64,000 nucleotides of DNA, taken from the NCBI GenBank assembly GCA_002292815.1, contig DBBX01000027.1, positions 62,001 to 126,000 on the forward strand, in the 5' to 3' direction. The translations under genes were made by a program, and so were the position numbers. The notes under the pieces were generated by a model that saw only the letters and a program-made list of their open reading frames with translations, had not been told where the DNA came from and made no database searches. The stretch comes from Thiotrichaceae bacterium UBA973. Lineage in GTDB: Bacteria; Pseudomonadota; Gammaproteobacteria; Eutrophobiales; Eutrophobiaceae. This document shows, piece after piece, positions 56,120 to 64,000 of the stretch; the stretch's first letter is position 1; each line of letters starts with the position of its first letter.

Positions 56120-56728
56120 ATGTCGAAAACCTTACATGTTGCGTTAACTGGCGGTATTGGTAGTGGTAAATCGACTGTATCATCGATATTTCAATCACTT
56201 GGAGTACCGGTTATCGATTCAGATGTTATATCGAGAACTATAGTAATGCCTGGAAAACCTTGTTTAAAAAATATTATTGACGAGTTTGGCAGTACGCTAT
56301 TAAACGATAAAGGTGAACTTGATCGTCATAAACTTCGTAACATCATATTCAATGATTCAGAAGCCAAAACGAAATTGGAAGAATTACTACATCCTGTTAT
56401 CTATCAGGAAATAGAAAGAGCGGCATCTAGTATAGATTACCCGTATTGTCTGATCGCTATTCCTTTACTTATCGAGACTCAGGCAACAGAAAAATTTGAT
56501 CGTATTCTACTGGTTGATCTTCCAGAGGCGGTACAGCTTGCCCGAGCTTCTGACAGAGATAATACATCGATAGATTTGATATCGGAAATTATTAAAAATC
56601 AGGCAAGTAGAGAACAACGACTAAAATATGCAGATGATATTATTGACAATAGCGTCAAAATTGAAGAACTTACAAACGCCGTACAAAAGCTACATAATAA
56701 GTACCTGAAATTAGCTGAAGCAAATTGA
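56120..56728 (+). CDS. coaE: Dephospho-CoA kinase
   Basis: 202 residues. The P-loop is at the start (LTGGIGSGKSTVSSIF), then PVIDSDVISR and the LLHPVIYQEI segment. It performs the last step of coenzyme A synthesis. The pilD-coaE order is conserved in many gammaproteobacteria. Confidence 0.95.
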   Translation: MSKTLHVALTGGIGSGKSTVSSIFQSLGVPVIDSDVISRTIVMPGKPCLKNIIDEFGSTLLNDKGELDRHKLRNIIFNDSEAKTKLEELLHPVIYQEIERAASSIDYPYCLIAIPLLIETQATEKFDRILLVDLPEAVQLARASDRDNTSIDLISEIIKNQASREQRLKYADDIIDNSVKIEELTNAVQKLHNKYLKLAEAN

Positions 56729-56777
56729 GCTATATGATTAACACTAATATTGAGAATGAAGATTTGTATACCTAGTT

Positions 56778-57548
56778 ATGCAAAATACAATAATATACGA
56801 ACAACCACTAAACGAAAGAATGAGAAATTTCTTACGTTTAGAACATCTTTTTAATCACATAGAGTTTCGTTCGCAGGACACCCTTGAATGGGATTGCAGA
56901 AGCACTCTTGAATCACTTCTTGAAATAAACGATTTATTAAGTCGATCTGACCTAAAAGGTGAACTCATTAAAGAATTGGAACGACATTCTTTGATGCTCA
57001 CATCATTAAAAGATAACCCAGCTGTAGATGAGAATAGATTAAATAGCATCAATAACGATATATGCGATTTATTAATAAAACTACGTGATAATGGTTACCA
57101 ACCTGGAACTCAATTAAAAAATGATGAGTTAGTCACTAGCATCAAACAACGTATCAGCATTCCAGGAGGGACTTGTAGTTTTGATCTTCCACGATTTCAT
57201 TACTGGTTAAATCAGCCCGGTATTACTCGTAAGCAAGATTTCATTAAATGGTCAACTGATCTGGAACCCATTAAAAAGTCGATCTACATAGCATTAGACA
57301 TGGTCAGGAACAGTGCGCATCCTACTAAGGAAAAAGCTGAGACTGGATTTTATCAAAAACCCATAGAATCAACTTTATCCTGTCAATTAATTAGAGTATT
57401 TTTACCATCGGTTAGTCGTTATTATCCTGAAATTAGTGGCGGGAAACACCGATTTACAATACGTTTTATGGAAGAATCAACAACAGATAGCAGGCCGACT
57501 CAGGCTGAAAATGATGTCGATTTTAAACTACAGTGCTGCAGCTTATGA
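56778..57548 (+). CDS. zapD: Cell division protein ZapD
   Basis: 256 residues, near the E. coli length of 247. The N-terminus IIYEQPLNERMRNFLRLEHLF and the GGTCSFDLPRFHYWL and RFT-type C-terminal strands are characteristic. ZapD cross-links FtsZ filaments at the septum. It overlaps yacG by 4 bp (ATGA). Confidence 0.93.
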   Translation: MQNTIIYEQPLNERMRNFLRLEHLFNHIEFRSQDTLEWDCRSTLESLLEINDLLSRSDLKGELIKELERHSLMLTSLKDNPAVDENRLNSINNDICDLLIKLRDNGYQPGTQLKNDELVTSIKQRISIPGGTCSFDLPRFHYWLNQPGITRKQDFIKWSTDLEPIKKSIYIALDMVRNSAHPTKEKAETGFYQKPIESTLSCQLIRVFLPSVSRYYPEISGGKHRFTIRFMEESTTDSRPTQAENDVDFKLQCCSL

Positions 57549-57730
57549 ATAAGTCAATTTCTTGTCCTATGTGTAACAAAGCGACTAAACTAGATATTTC
57601 AAATCTAAACCGTCCTTTTTGTTCTGAACGATGTCGATTAATAGATTTGGGTAAATGGGCCAATGAAAAATATGGTATTACTGATGGTTCCCCGGTTGAT
57701 GATGTACAAATCTACCCTGAAACACACTAA
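57545..57730 (+). CDS. yacG: DNA gyrase inhibitor YacG
   Basis: 61 residues. Two Cys pairs form the zinc site: CPMCNKAT and CSERCRLID, followed by LGKWANEKYGI and an acidic tail. YacG binds GyrB and inhibits gyrase. The ATG overlaps the zapD stop. Its end overlaps the convergent Nudix gene by 4 bp. Confidence 0.93.
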   Translation: MNKSISCPMCNKATKLDISNLNRPFCSERCRLIDLGKWANEKYGITDGSPVDDVQIYPETH

Positions 57731-58710
57731 CTTTTATTAAATTTTATTTTTTTACCTGGTGTATCTGTATTCCATACTGCTCCCAGCATAGCAATGCCAT
57801 AGGCACCATAAGAGTTTGCGGTTTTTAGATCGGTCGGCATTATTCCACCTAGTGCATATATTGGAAAGTTGACCGTATTGATAAGACTACTAAATCTTTT
57901 CCAGCCAATCGCATTGGCTTCAGGGTGACTAGCTGTTGCCAGAACAGGTGATAAGAAAGCATAGTTAACATTTATCTTAGCTGCTCTAATCAATTCCTCT
58001 TCAGTATGACATGAGGCACCTAATAGATATTCTTCACTTATAGGTCTACTCTCGTGTCTTTTTAACTCACTAGAATTGAGATGAATGCCATCAATTGGAT
58101 ATTTGTCTATATCTGAAGCTGTACTATTTAGTATTAGTTTTGAATTATATCTTTTTGCTATTTCACTTTGTTTTTTTATAACTTCTTGAAAAATATTATT
58201 CTTTTCTATTTTTAATCTTAATTGAAATATTCCTAAGCCTGCTGCAAAACACTCCTCACTAACTGAGTATAAGTGCGAATAATCTTTATATGATTCTTGA
58301 CTAATTACATACATAGGACTCAACAAAATTGATTGAATAATATGTTTATTTGCGTCGGGAAATTCATAATTATTGAGTTCACTTATTCTTACCCAGCATA
58401 TTTCCTGTTTTTCTCTACTTTCGGGATTCCCATACCATTCAGATACTTTCCAAACATCTAGTAATACTTTTTTATCCGAATAATCATGACTAATCGATGT
58501 AAATGCCTCTGCCTTGGTTACTGTTATTCCTAACTCTTCAAACAACTCACGCTTTAATGCAGAACTAGCATCTTCGTTATATTCAACTTTACCACCCGGG
58601 AACTCCCAACATCCTGCTAGATGCTGACCGCCTGAACGTTTTGAAATTAAAACTTTATCTTTTGTTGCGTTATAAATAACACCAACGGCAACATGTATTC
58701 TTTGACTCAT
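57727..58710 (-). CDS. Nudix hydrolase / thiamine-phosphate-synthase-like fusion
   Basis: 327 residues. The N-terminal 130 are a MutT-like hydrolase with a perfect Nudix box (GKVEYNEDASSALKRELFEELGI begins near residue 40), likely cleaning oxidised dGTP. Residues about 140-320 resemble ThiE/TenI barrels (GIHLNSSEL, GASCHTEEE, YALGGIMPTDL). This fusion occurs in many gammaproteobacteria; whether the second half makes thiamine phosphate is unclear. It follows argJ in the secA-argJ order, 46 bp apart. Confidence 0.85.
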   Translation of the reverse strand: MSQRIHVAVGVIYNATKDKVLISKRSGGQHLAGCWEFPGGKVEYNEDASSALKRELFEELGITVTKAEAFTSISHDYSDKKVLLDVWKVSEWYGNPESREKQEICWVRISELNNYEFPDANKHIIQSILLSPMYVISQESYKDYSHLYSVSEECFAAGLGIFQLRLKIEKNNIFQEVIKKQSEIAKRYNSKLILNSTASDIDKYPIDGIHLNSSELKRHESRPISEEYLLGASCHTEEELIRAAKINVNYAFLSPVLATASHPEANAIGWKRFSSLINTVNFPIYALGGIMPTDLKTANSYGAYGIAMLGAVWNTDTPGKKIKFNKS

Positions 58711-58756
58711 TAATTTACAAATTTTTATTGCAGCTAAAGGAATAAATACTTAGCTT

Positions 58757-59977
58757 CTAGGTTCTATATTCTGCATTAATTTTAATATACTCATGTGACA
58801 GATCAGTTGTCCATATTACTTCCTGATGTTCACCCCTTTTAAGATTCACTGTTAATTTTATTTCATCTTGAAGCATGACCATGCTTCCTTTTTCTTCTGT
58901 ATAACTTGCTGCTCGTTGACCATTTTCAACAATACATATGTTGTCCAAGAAAACTTCAATGTTATTTATATCTAGATCATTAATTCCTGAATTTCCTATT
59001 GCCGATAAGATTCGGCCCCAATTTGCATCTGATGCGGTAAATGCTGTTTTTACTAATGGTGATTCAGCAATCTTATAGGCGACATCAATACATTCAGATT
59101 GCTGCTTGCCTCCGGTAACCTTTATCGTTAGAAATTTACTTGCTCCTTCCCCATCTCTAATGACTGCTTGAGACAATTCACAGAAAACACTTGTTAAAGC
59201 GTTTTCTAATATCGCATATTCCTCACTACTTTGATCATCAATACATTTATGCCTTGCTTTGCCTGTGGCAATTAAAACACAAGAGTCATTTGTAGACGTA
59301 TCACCATCAACAGTAATCCGATTAAAACTTTTATTAACTGCATGCAATAATATTTTTTCAAGCATATCTTTTCTTATGTTTGCATCAGTAGCAATAAACG
59401 CCAGCATAGTCGCCATATTGGGACGTATCATGCCGGAACCTTTTACAACCCCGGTTATACTTATAGCAGATTCACCTAGTGATATAGTTTTAGATACCGC
59501 TTTAGGAATCGTATCCGTGGTCATAATGGCTTTAGCTGCATCAAGCCAACTATTAGCAGACAAATTTTCAACTAATTCAGGTAGCACAGTATTTATTTTA
59601 TCTACTGGTAATACTTCCCCGATCACGCCTGTAGAAAAAGGCAAAACTTCACCTTCTTTACATCCCGTAGCATTGGCTAAAGCCTTACAAGTAATGCTTG
59701 AATCTAATAAACCTTGTTCACCAGTTCCAGCATTTGCATTGCCCGCGTTTATCAAACAATAACGTGGCTTATACTCAGTTAAATGCTGTTTTGCTATTTG
59801 TACGGGTGCAGCACAAAATAGATTCTTGGTGAATACTGCAGCAACATTACTACCTTCAGCAAATTCTATTAAAGTTAGATCTGTTCTCTTTTTTTTATAT
59901 AGATTTGCGCAACAGGTAGATAGCCGGATTCCATTTATAGGCAATATAGATGTGGGGAGTTTTAAACCAACAGACAT
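58757..59977 (-). CDS. argJ: Bifunctional ornithine acetyltransferase / N-acetylglutamate synthase
   Basis: 406 residues. The self-cleavage site is in PNMATMLAF, the Thr becoming the N-terminal nucleophile of the beta chain; KGSGMIRPN and TVDGDTSTND are family signatures. It recycles the acetyl group in arginine synthesis. I chose ATG 59977 (MSVGLKLP) over the TTG nine bases upstream because it matches the family N-terminus and has AGG 9 nt before it. Confidence 0.95.
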   Translation of the reverse strand: MSVGLKLPTSILPINGIRLSTCCANLYKKKRTDLTLIEFAEGSNVAAVFTKNLFCAAPVQIAKQHLTEYKPRYCLINAGNANAGTGEQGLLDSSITCKALANATGCKEGEVLPFSTGVIGEVLPVDKINTVLPELVENLSANSWLDAAKAIMTTDTIPKAVSKTISLGESAISITGVVKGSGMIRPNMATMLAFIATDANIRKDMLEKILLHAVNKSFNRITVDGDTSTNDSCVLIATGKARHKCIDDQSSEEYAILENALTSVFCELSQAVIRDGEGASKFLTIKVTGGKQQSECIDVAYKIAESPLVKTAFTASDANWGRILSAIGNSGINDLDINNIEVFLDNICIVENGQRAASYTEEKGSMVMLQDEIKLTVNLKRGEHQEVIWTTDLSHEYIKINAEYRT

Positions 59978-60026
59978 GACTTTCAACCTATAGATAAGGA
60001 GTGAAAATTAATAGAATCCTGATCTA

Positions 60027-62726
60027 TTAAGATAGTTTTCCATGGCATTGCTTATACTTTTTACCTGAACCACAAGGACAAGGTTCATTTCGTCCAACTT
60101 TAGGTGTATTTCTAACAAAAGGTTTTTCTGTACGTACTTCATTTACCGGTGATTCATCAGTCAAGCTATTAGGTGCAGTGGGATGATTAAAATTCATATC
60201 TTGTTTTTTCTCTTTCTGCTCTGCTGCTTCTATATCTTCTTCGGCTCTAATATTAACTTTATACAAAAAGACGACGACATCATGTTTAATATTTTCAAGC
60301 ATTTGTAAAAACAAATCAAAAGCTTCACGCTTATATTCTTGTTTTGGATTTTTAGCGGCAAAACTTCTAAGGTGTATACCTTGTCTTAGATGATCCATAT
60401 TTACGAGATGCTCTTTCCAATGTCTGTCTAACACGTCGAGCATGATTTGTTTTTCTATTCGCCTCATTAAATCAGGCGTAATGACTTTCTCTTTTTCTTC
60501 AACGACCTTTTCTAAGGTTTCATGAAGTTTTTTACGTAATGTTTCTTCATATAGGGATTTATCTTGTTCTAGCCATTTTTGAATATCTACAGACACATCA
60601 AACTCATGCTGAAGAGCTCCCTCCAATCCATGAACATCCCACATTTCATCCATACTTCCATGGGGAATATATTCTTCGATCACATTTTCAATGACTTCAT
60701 ATCGCATGTCATTTACTTCTTCAGAGACCGTTTCACCTTCAAGCAGATCATTTCGTTGTTGATAAATAACTTTTCTTTGATCATTGGCAACGTCATCAAA
60801 ATCCAGTAAGTTTTTGCGTATATCGAAATTGTGAGCTTCTACTTTACGTTGCGCGTTTTCTATTGCGCGTGACACCAGCTTTGATTCAATTGCTTCGCCA
60901 TCTTCCATGCCTAGCTTTTGCATAATTGCAGAAACTCGTTCTGAGGCGAATATTCTCATCAGGTTATCTTCTAACGATAAATAAAAGCGACTTGAACCGG
61001 GATCACCTTGTCGTCCAGAACGTCCGCGAAGCTGATTATCAATACGTCTTGACTCATGCCGTTCTGTACCAATTATATGCAGGCCTCCGCTCTCAAGAAC
61101 TTTTTGGTGCCTACTATCCCACTTCTCTTTAAGATCATTTATTTCCTTTTGACCTGCATCACCCAATTCTTTAATTTCAACTTCATGGTTTCCACCAAGC
61201 ACGATATCGGTACCCCGCCCCGCCATATTTGTAGCGATGGTAACAATACCCGGACTACCCGCTTGGGCAATAATTTCTGCTTCTTTTTGATGAAACTTTG
61301 CATTTAAAACCTGATGTTTAATATTTTCTTTATCTAATAATTTAGATAAATATTCAGAAACTTCTATAGATGCTGTACCAACAAGAACAGGTTGACCATT
61401 AGCTTGGCATATTTTTACATCTTCAATTATAGAATCATATTTTTCTTTAGCTGTAAGAAAAATAACATCACTTTGGTCATCTCTAACCATTGGCATATGT
61501 GTTGGTATAATAATAACCTCAAGCCCGTATATCGTCTGAAATTCATAAGCCTCAGTATCTGCAGTACCTGTCATACCGGACAATTTTGAATATAAACGAA
61601 AATAATTTTGATACGTAATAGATGCTAGTGTCTGATTTTCATTTTGAATCGTCACACCTTCTTTTGCTTCTATTGCTTGATGCAAACCTTCAGACCAACG
61701 TCGACCTTGCATGGTGCGTCCAGTAAATTCATCGACGATTACAACCTCATCATCTTTAACTATGTAATCAATATCATTTTGAAACAAATGATGTGCTCTC
61801 AGTGCAGCATTCAGATGGTGTAGAATGCCGATATTAACGGGATCATATAAGCCTTGTCCCTCAGCAATAATCCCTTCCTCTCTTAACAAGAGTTCAAAGT
61901 GATCATGTCCATCTTCAGTAAGATATGCCTGTTTTGATTTTTCATCTAAGGTGAAGTCACCGGGACCATCTTCATTTTTTTGAGCAACTAATTTGGGTAT
62001 TAATTTATTTATAGTGAGGTATAAATCTGATTTGTCATCAACCATCCCGGATATAATTAACGGTGTTCTGGCTTCATCGATCAGGATTGAATCGACCTCA
62101 TCTACGATAGCAAAATTTAAATCCCTTTGAACTCGGCCTTCTTTACTAAATGCCATATTATCGCGTAGATAATCAAAGCCAAATTCATTATTTGTTCCAT
62201 AGGTAATATCGCAAGCATATGCAGCTTTTCTATCTTCCATTGATAGGCCAGACACGATGACACCTGTGCTTAAACCAAGAAAGCCATAGATCTGTCCCAT
62301 CCACTCAGCATCGCGTTTTGCTAAATAATCATTAACTGTAATGACATGCACGCCTATACCAGACAGGGCATTTAGACTAGCGGCTAATGTAGCTACAAGT
62401 GTTTTACCTTCACCTGTTCGCATTTCTGCAATATTGCCATTATGCAACACCATGCCACCAATCATTTGCACATCAAAATGTCGCATATCCAGTACACGGC
62501 GACCGGCTTCTCTTACTAAAGCAAATGCCTCAGGCAAGATATCATCTAGGCTTTCACCTTGCTTGACCCTTTCTTTTAACTGATTGGTCTTATCTGGAAA
62601 ATCCGTATCACTCAATAACTTCAACTCATCTTCAAGCACATTGATTTGCTTAATCTTCTTACTGAGTTTTTTGATTACCCGATCATTTCGCGTACCAAAT
62701 ATTTTTTTTGCAGCATCTATAATCAT
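60027..62726 (-). CDS. secA: Preprotein translocase ATPase SecA
   Basis: 899 residues. The motor has Walker A MRTGEGKTLVATL and the DEVDSILIDEART box; ATNMAGRGTDIVLGG and RRIDNQLRGRSGRQGDPG are in NBD2. The C-terminal tail ends with the zinc-binding CPCGSGKKYKQCHG, which contacts SecB. It pushes preproteins through SecYEG. A small CGTGA/TCACG inverted repeat lies in its leader (62752-62765). Confidence 0.97.
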   Translation of the reverse strand: MIIDAAKKIFGTRNDRVIKKLSKKIKQINVLEDELKLLSDTDFPDKTNQLKERVKQGESLDDILPEAFALVREAGRRVLDMRHFDVQMIGGMVLHNGNIAEMRTGEGKTLVATLAASLNALSGIGVHVITVNDYLAKRDAEWMGQIYGFLGLSTGVIVSGLSMEDRKAAYACDITYGTNNEFGFDYLRDNMAFSKEGRVQRDLNFAIVDEVDSILIDEARTPLIISGMVDDKSDLYLTINKLIPKLVAQKNEDGPGDFTLDEKSKQAYLTEDGHDHFELLLREEGIIAEGQGLYDPVNIGILHHLNAALRAHHLFQNDIDYIVKDDEVVIVDEFTGRTMQGRRWSEGLHQAIEAKEGVTIQNENQTLASITYQNYFRLYSKLSGMTGTADTEAYEFQTIYGLEVIIIPTHMPMVRDDQSDVIFLTAKEKYDSIIEDVKICQANGQPVLVGTASIEVSEYLSKLLDKENIKHQVLNAKFHQKEAEIIAQAGSPGIVTIATNMAGRGTDIVLGGNHEVEIKELGDAGQKEINDLKEKWDSRHQKVLESGGLHIIGTERHESRRIDNQLRGRSGRQGDPGSSRFYLSLEDNLMRIFASERVSAIMQKLGMEDGEAIESKLVSRAIENAQRKVEAHNFDIRKNLLDFDDVANDQRKVIYQQRNDLLEGETVSEEVNDMRYEVIENVIEEYIPHGSMDEMWDVHGLEGALQHEFDVSVDIQKWLEQDKSLYEETLRKKLHETLEKVVEEKEKVITPDLMRRIEKQIMLDVLDRHWKEHLVNMDHLRQGIHLRSFAAKNPKQEYKREAFDLFLQMLENIKHDVVVFLYKVNIRAEEDIEAAEQKEKKQDMNFNHPTAPNSLTDESPVNEVRTEKPFVRNTPKVGRNEPCPCGSGKKYKQCHGKLS

Positions 62727-62824
62727 AGTATTTAGTCTTAATTTAATATCGCGTGATGTTTCACGGACTCTAGAAAAGATTGTTTATAATCGGATGGCAA
62801 CGGTAACTTAGCGGGAGACTTAGT

Positions 62825-63751
62825 TCAGTGAAATATTCTTTTGGGATTGACTGCTTTACCATTATTGACTACTTCAAAATGAACATGTGTACCCGTTGAT
62901 CTACCCGAAGAACCCATGAGAGCAATTATCTGACCTTTATCAACTTTTTCACCAACAACAACAATATTTTTCTTATTGTGAGCATAGCGTGTTTGATAAC
63001 CATTACCATGATTGATCTCAACTATATTGCCATAACCATGACGAACGCCTGACCAAGTCACAATTCCAGAAGCAACCGCAAGTATTGGTGAACCAGACTT
63101 ACCTGCATAATCTATCCCGTCATGATACTCAACCCTGCCGGTCATTGGATCAGTTCGCTTGCCAAACAATGATGAAACCCAGCCATCTAGCGTAGGACTA
63201 CCTGTTGGAATTGTTTGACTTTGCAATGTACTATCAATCAACATTGATTCCATTGCTGACAATTTTTCAGAACGATCTTGAATTTTGGAACTTAAACCTT
63301 GTAAGGCACTGAGAAAGTCCGTTACTTCCATCGAACTGCGATTTTGCTCAGGTTGAGGACCGCCTAAGCCAGGTGTAGATGAGATATCAAAATCAATCTC
63401 ATGCAGATCAGCCATGCTAGCCAAACGTGAACCAAGGGCGTCCAGACGCATAACGTGTGATTGTAATTTACTTAATCGTGTTGCTAGTGCATCAAGATTC
63501 TTTGTTGCATTATCTTGAACATCTTCAAGCATTTTTTGTTGAATTTCTAACTCTTGATTCCAGATAGGCGTTGTTTGTGTATACAAGTTCTTAATTGAAC
63601 CGCGGGTCAAATTCAATGCATATTGACTACCCGCGTGAAAAACCAATAAACCACAGACTAGACTTAATACTACACACACACATATAGATACTGGCCCTAG
63701 AGTAAGGGACAGACTCTTTTTTCTCGTTTTCGATATTAAAAATAATTGCAT
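62825..63751 (-). CDS. M23 family peptidoglycan endopeptidase
   Basis: 308 residues. One N-terminal membrane anchor (about 20-42) is followed by a periplasmic coiled coil (about 65-110) and a LytM domain (about 190-300) with complete zinc ligands: H and D in EYHDGIDYA and HVH in GTHVHFEV. It is therefore likely an active DD-endopeptidase. Genes of this type are often found beside secA. The next gene is divergent, 39 bp away. Confidence 0.88.
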   Translation of the reverse strand: MQLFLISKTRKKSLSLTLGPVSICVCVVLSLVCGLLVFHAGSQYALNLTRGSIKNLYTQTTPIWNQELEIQQKMLEDVQDNATKNLDALATRLSKLQSHVMRLDALGSRLASMADLHEIDFDISSTPGLGGPQPEQNRSSMEVTDFLSALQGLSSKIQDRSEKLSAMESMLIDSTLQSQTIPTGSPTLDGWVSSLFGKRTDPMTGRVEYHDGIDYAGKSGSPILAVASGIVTWSGVRHGYGNIVEINHGNGYQTRYAHNKKNIVVVGEKVDKGQIIALMGSSGRSTGTHVHFEVVNNGKAVNPKRIFH

Positions 63752-63790
63752 ATAATTGTGACAAATTTAAATCTATAATTGTAAATACTA

Positions 63791-64000
63791 ATGAACACTG
63801 ACAATAAAAATAAAACTCTGTCTATCAGTAGTTTATTAAATGACGATCATTGTTCATTTGCTACTTTGTTTAAAAAAGCAAATTCTATCCGGGAAATTGA
63901 TCGAAATTTAAAAAAACTACTCGATCCATCCTTAAAAGATAAATTTGAATTAGCTAATATAAACGAAGGTGTTGCGGTTTTTCTGGTTAGCTCTTCAGCC
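63791..64000 (+). CDS. DciA/DUF721-like protein (3' end missing)
   Basis: 70 residues are visible before the right edge, beginning MNTDNKNKTLSISSLL. The short LKKLLDPSLKDKFELANINEG and VAVFLVSSSA pattern resembles DUF721/DciA proteins, which help load the replicative helicase DnaB. The position next to secA and an M23 peptidase gene also fits. The end is not seen, so the call is moderate. Confidence 0.6.
   Translation, partial: MNTDNKNKTLSISSLLNDDHCSFATLFKKANSIREIDRNLKKLLDPSLKDKFELANINEGVAVFLVSSSA

Noticed and set aside
59259..59762. 167-codon open frame on the plus strand
   Set aside because: It is antisense to argJ, whose motifs are clear.
1..64000. CRISPR array, tRNA, rRNA, transposon or prophage
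   Set aside because: No regularly spaced repeats, cloverleaf-like genes, transposase or phage structural motifs were seen on reading both strands; small RNAs cannot be excluded.

Overview
The window looks like one AT-rich chromosomal segment of a gammaproteobacterium. The signs are the neighbourhood bamD / rluD-pgeF-clpB, the run pilB-pilC-pilD-coaE-zapD-yacG, a PilS-PilR pair with a sigma-54 pilA promoter, and an RfaH-type ops element. I cannot name the genus. I see no transposase, integrase, tRNA, rRNA or CRISPR array.

Region 1 (1-14.1 kb) is a surface-glycan region with genes on both strands. It holds two family 2 glycosyltransferases (the first cut by the left edge), four polytopic GT-C-like proteins (one STT3-like), a UDP-glucuronate decarboxylase, a methyltransferase, a sulfotransferase-like protein, GDP-mannose 4,6-dehydratase and a GT4 enzyme. 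Region 2 (14.2-18.25 kb) is a three-gene cassette: DUF4956 membrane protein, CotH-kinase/beta-helix protein and VTC-domain protein. Region 3 (18.4-28.9 kb) is a polysaccharide synthesis and export run on the minus strand. It has a Wzm/Wzt-type ABC transporter, a radical SAM-pyruvyltransferase fusion, a GT4 enzyme, a GT-C-like protein and a GT4-GT2 fusion. A winged-helix regulator with an 18+18 bp palindrome at its start codon and an ops element lie at its head.

Region 4 (29-41.3 kb) is a pilus and pilin-modification region on the minus strand: pilS-pilR, two methyltransferase genes (one fused to a GT2 domain), pilA, two TMTC-like GT-C/TPR proteins, a DPM1-like polyprenyl-phosphate glycosyltransferase and a GT4 enzyme. 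pilA has its own terminator and a near-consensus -24/-12 promoter, which fits control by PilR. My reading is that the GT2 charges a lipid carrier and the TMTC-like proteins transfer the sugar to pilin or another surface protein.

Region 5 (41.5-64 kb) is core: sucCD, nadE, bamD, rluD-pgeF, a glutamate dehydrogenase, clpB, pilBCD-coaE-zapD-yacG, then on the minus strand secA-argJ-Nudix/ThiE and an M23 peptidase gene, and finally a DciA/DUF721-like gene cut by the right edge. By eye the glycan genes are more AT-rich than the core genes. That suggests repeated exchange at a locus flanked by stable core genes.
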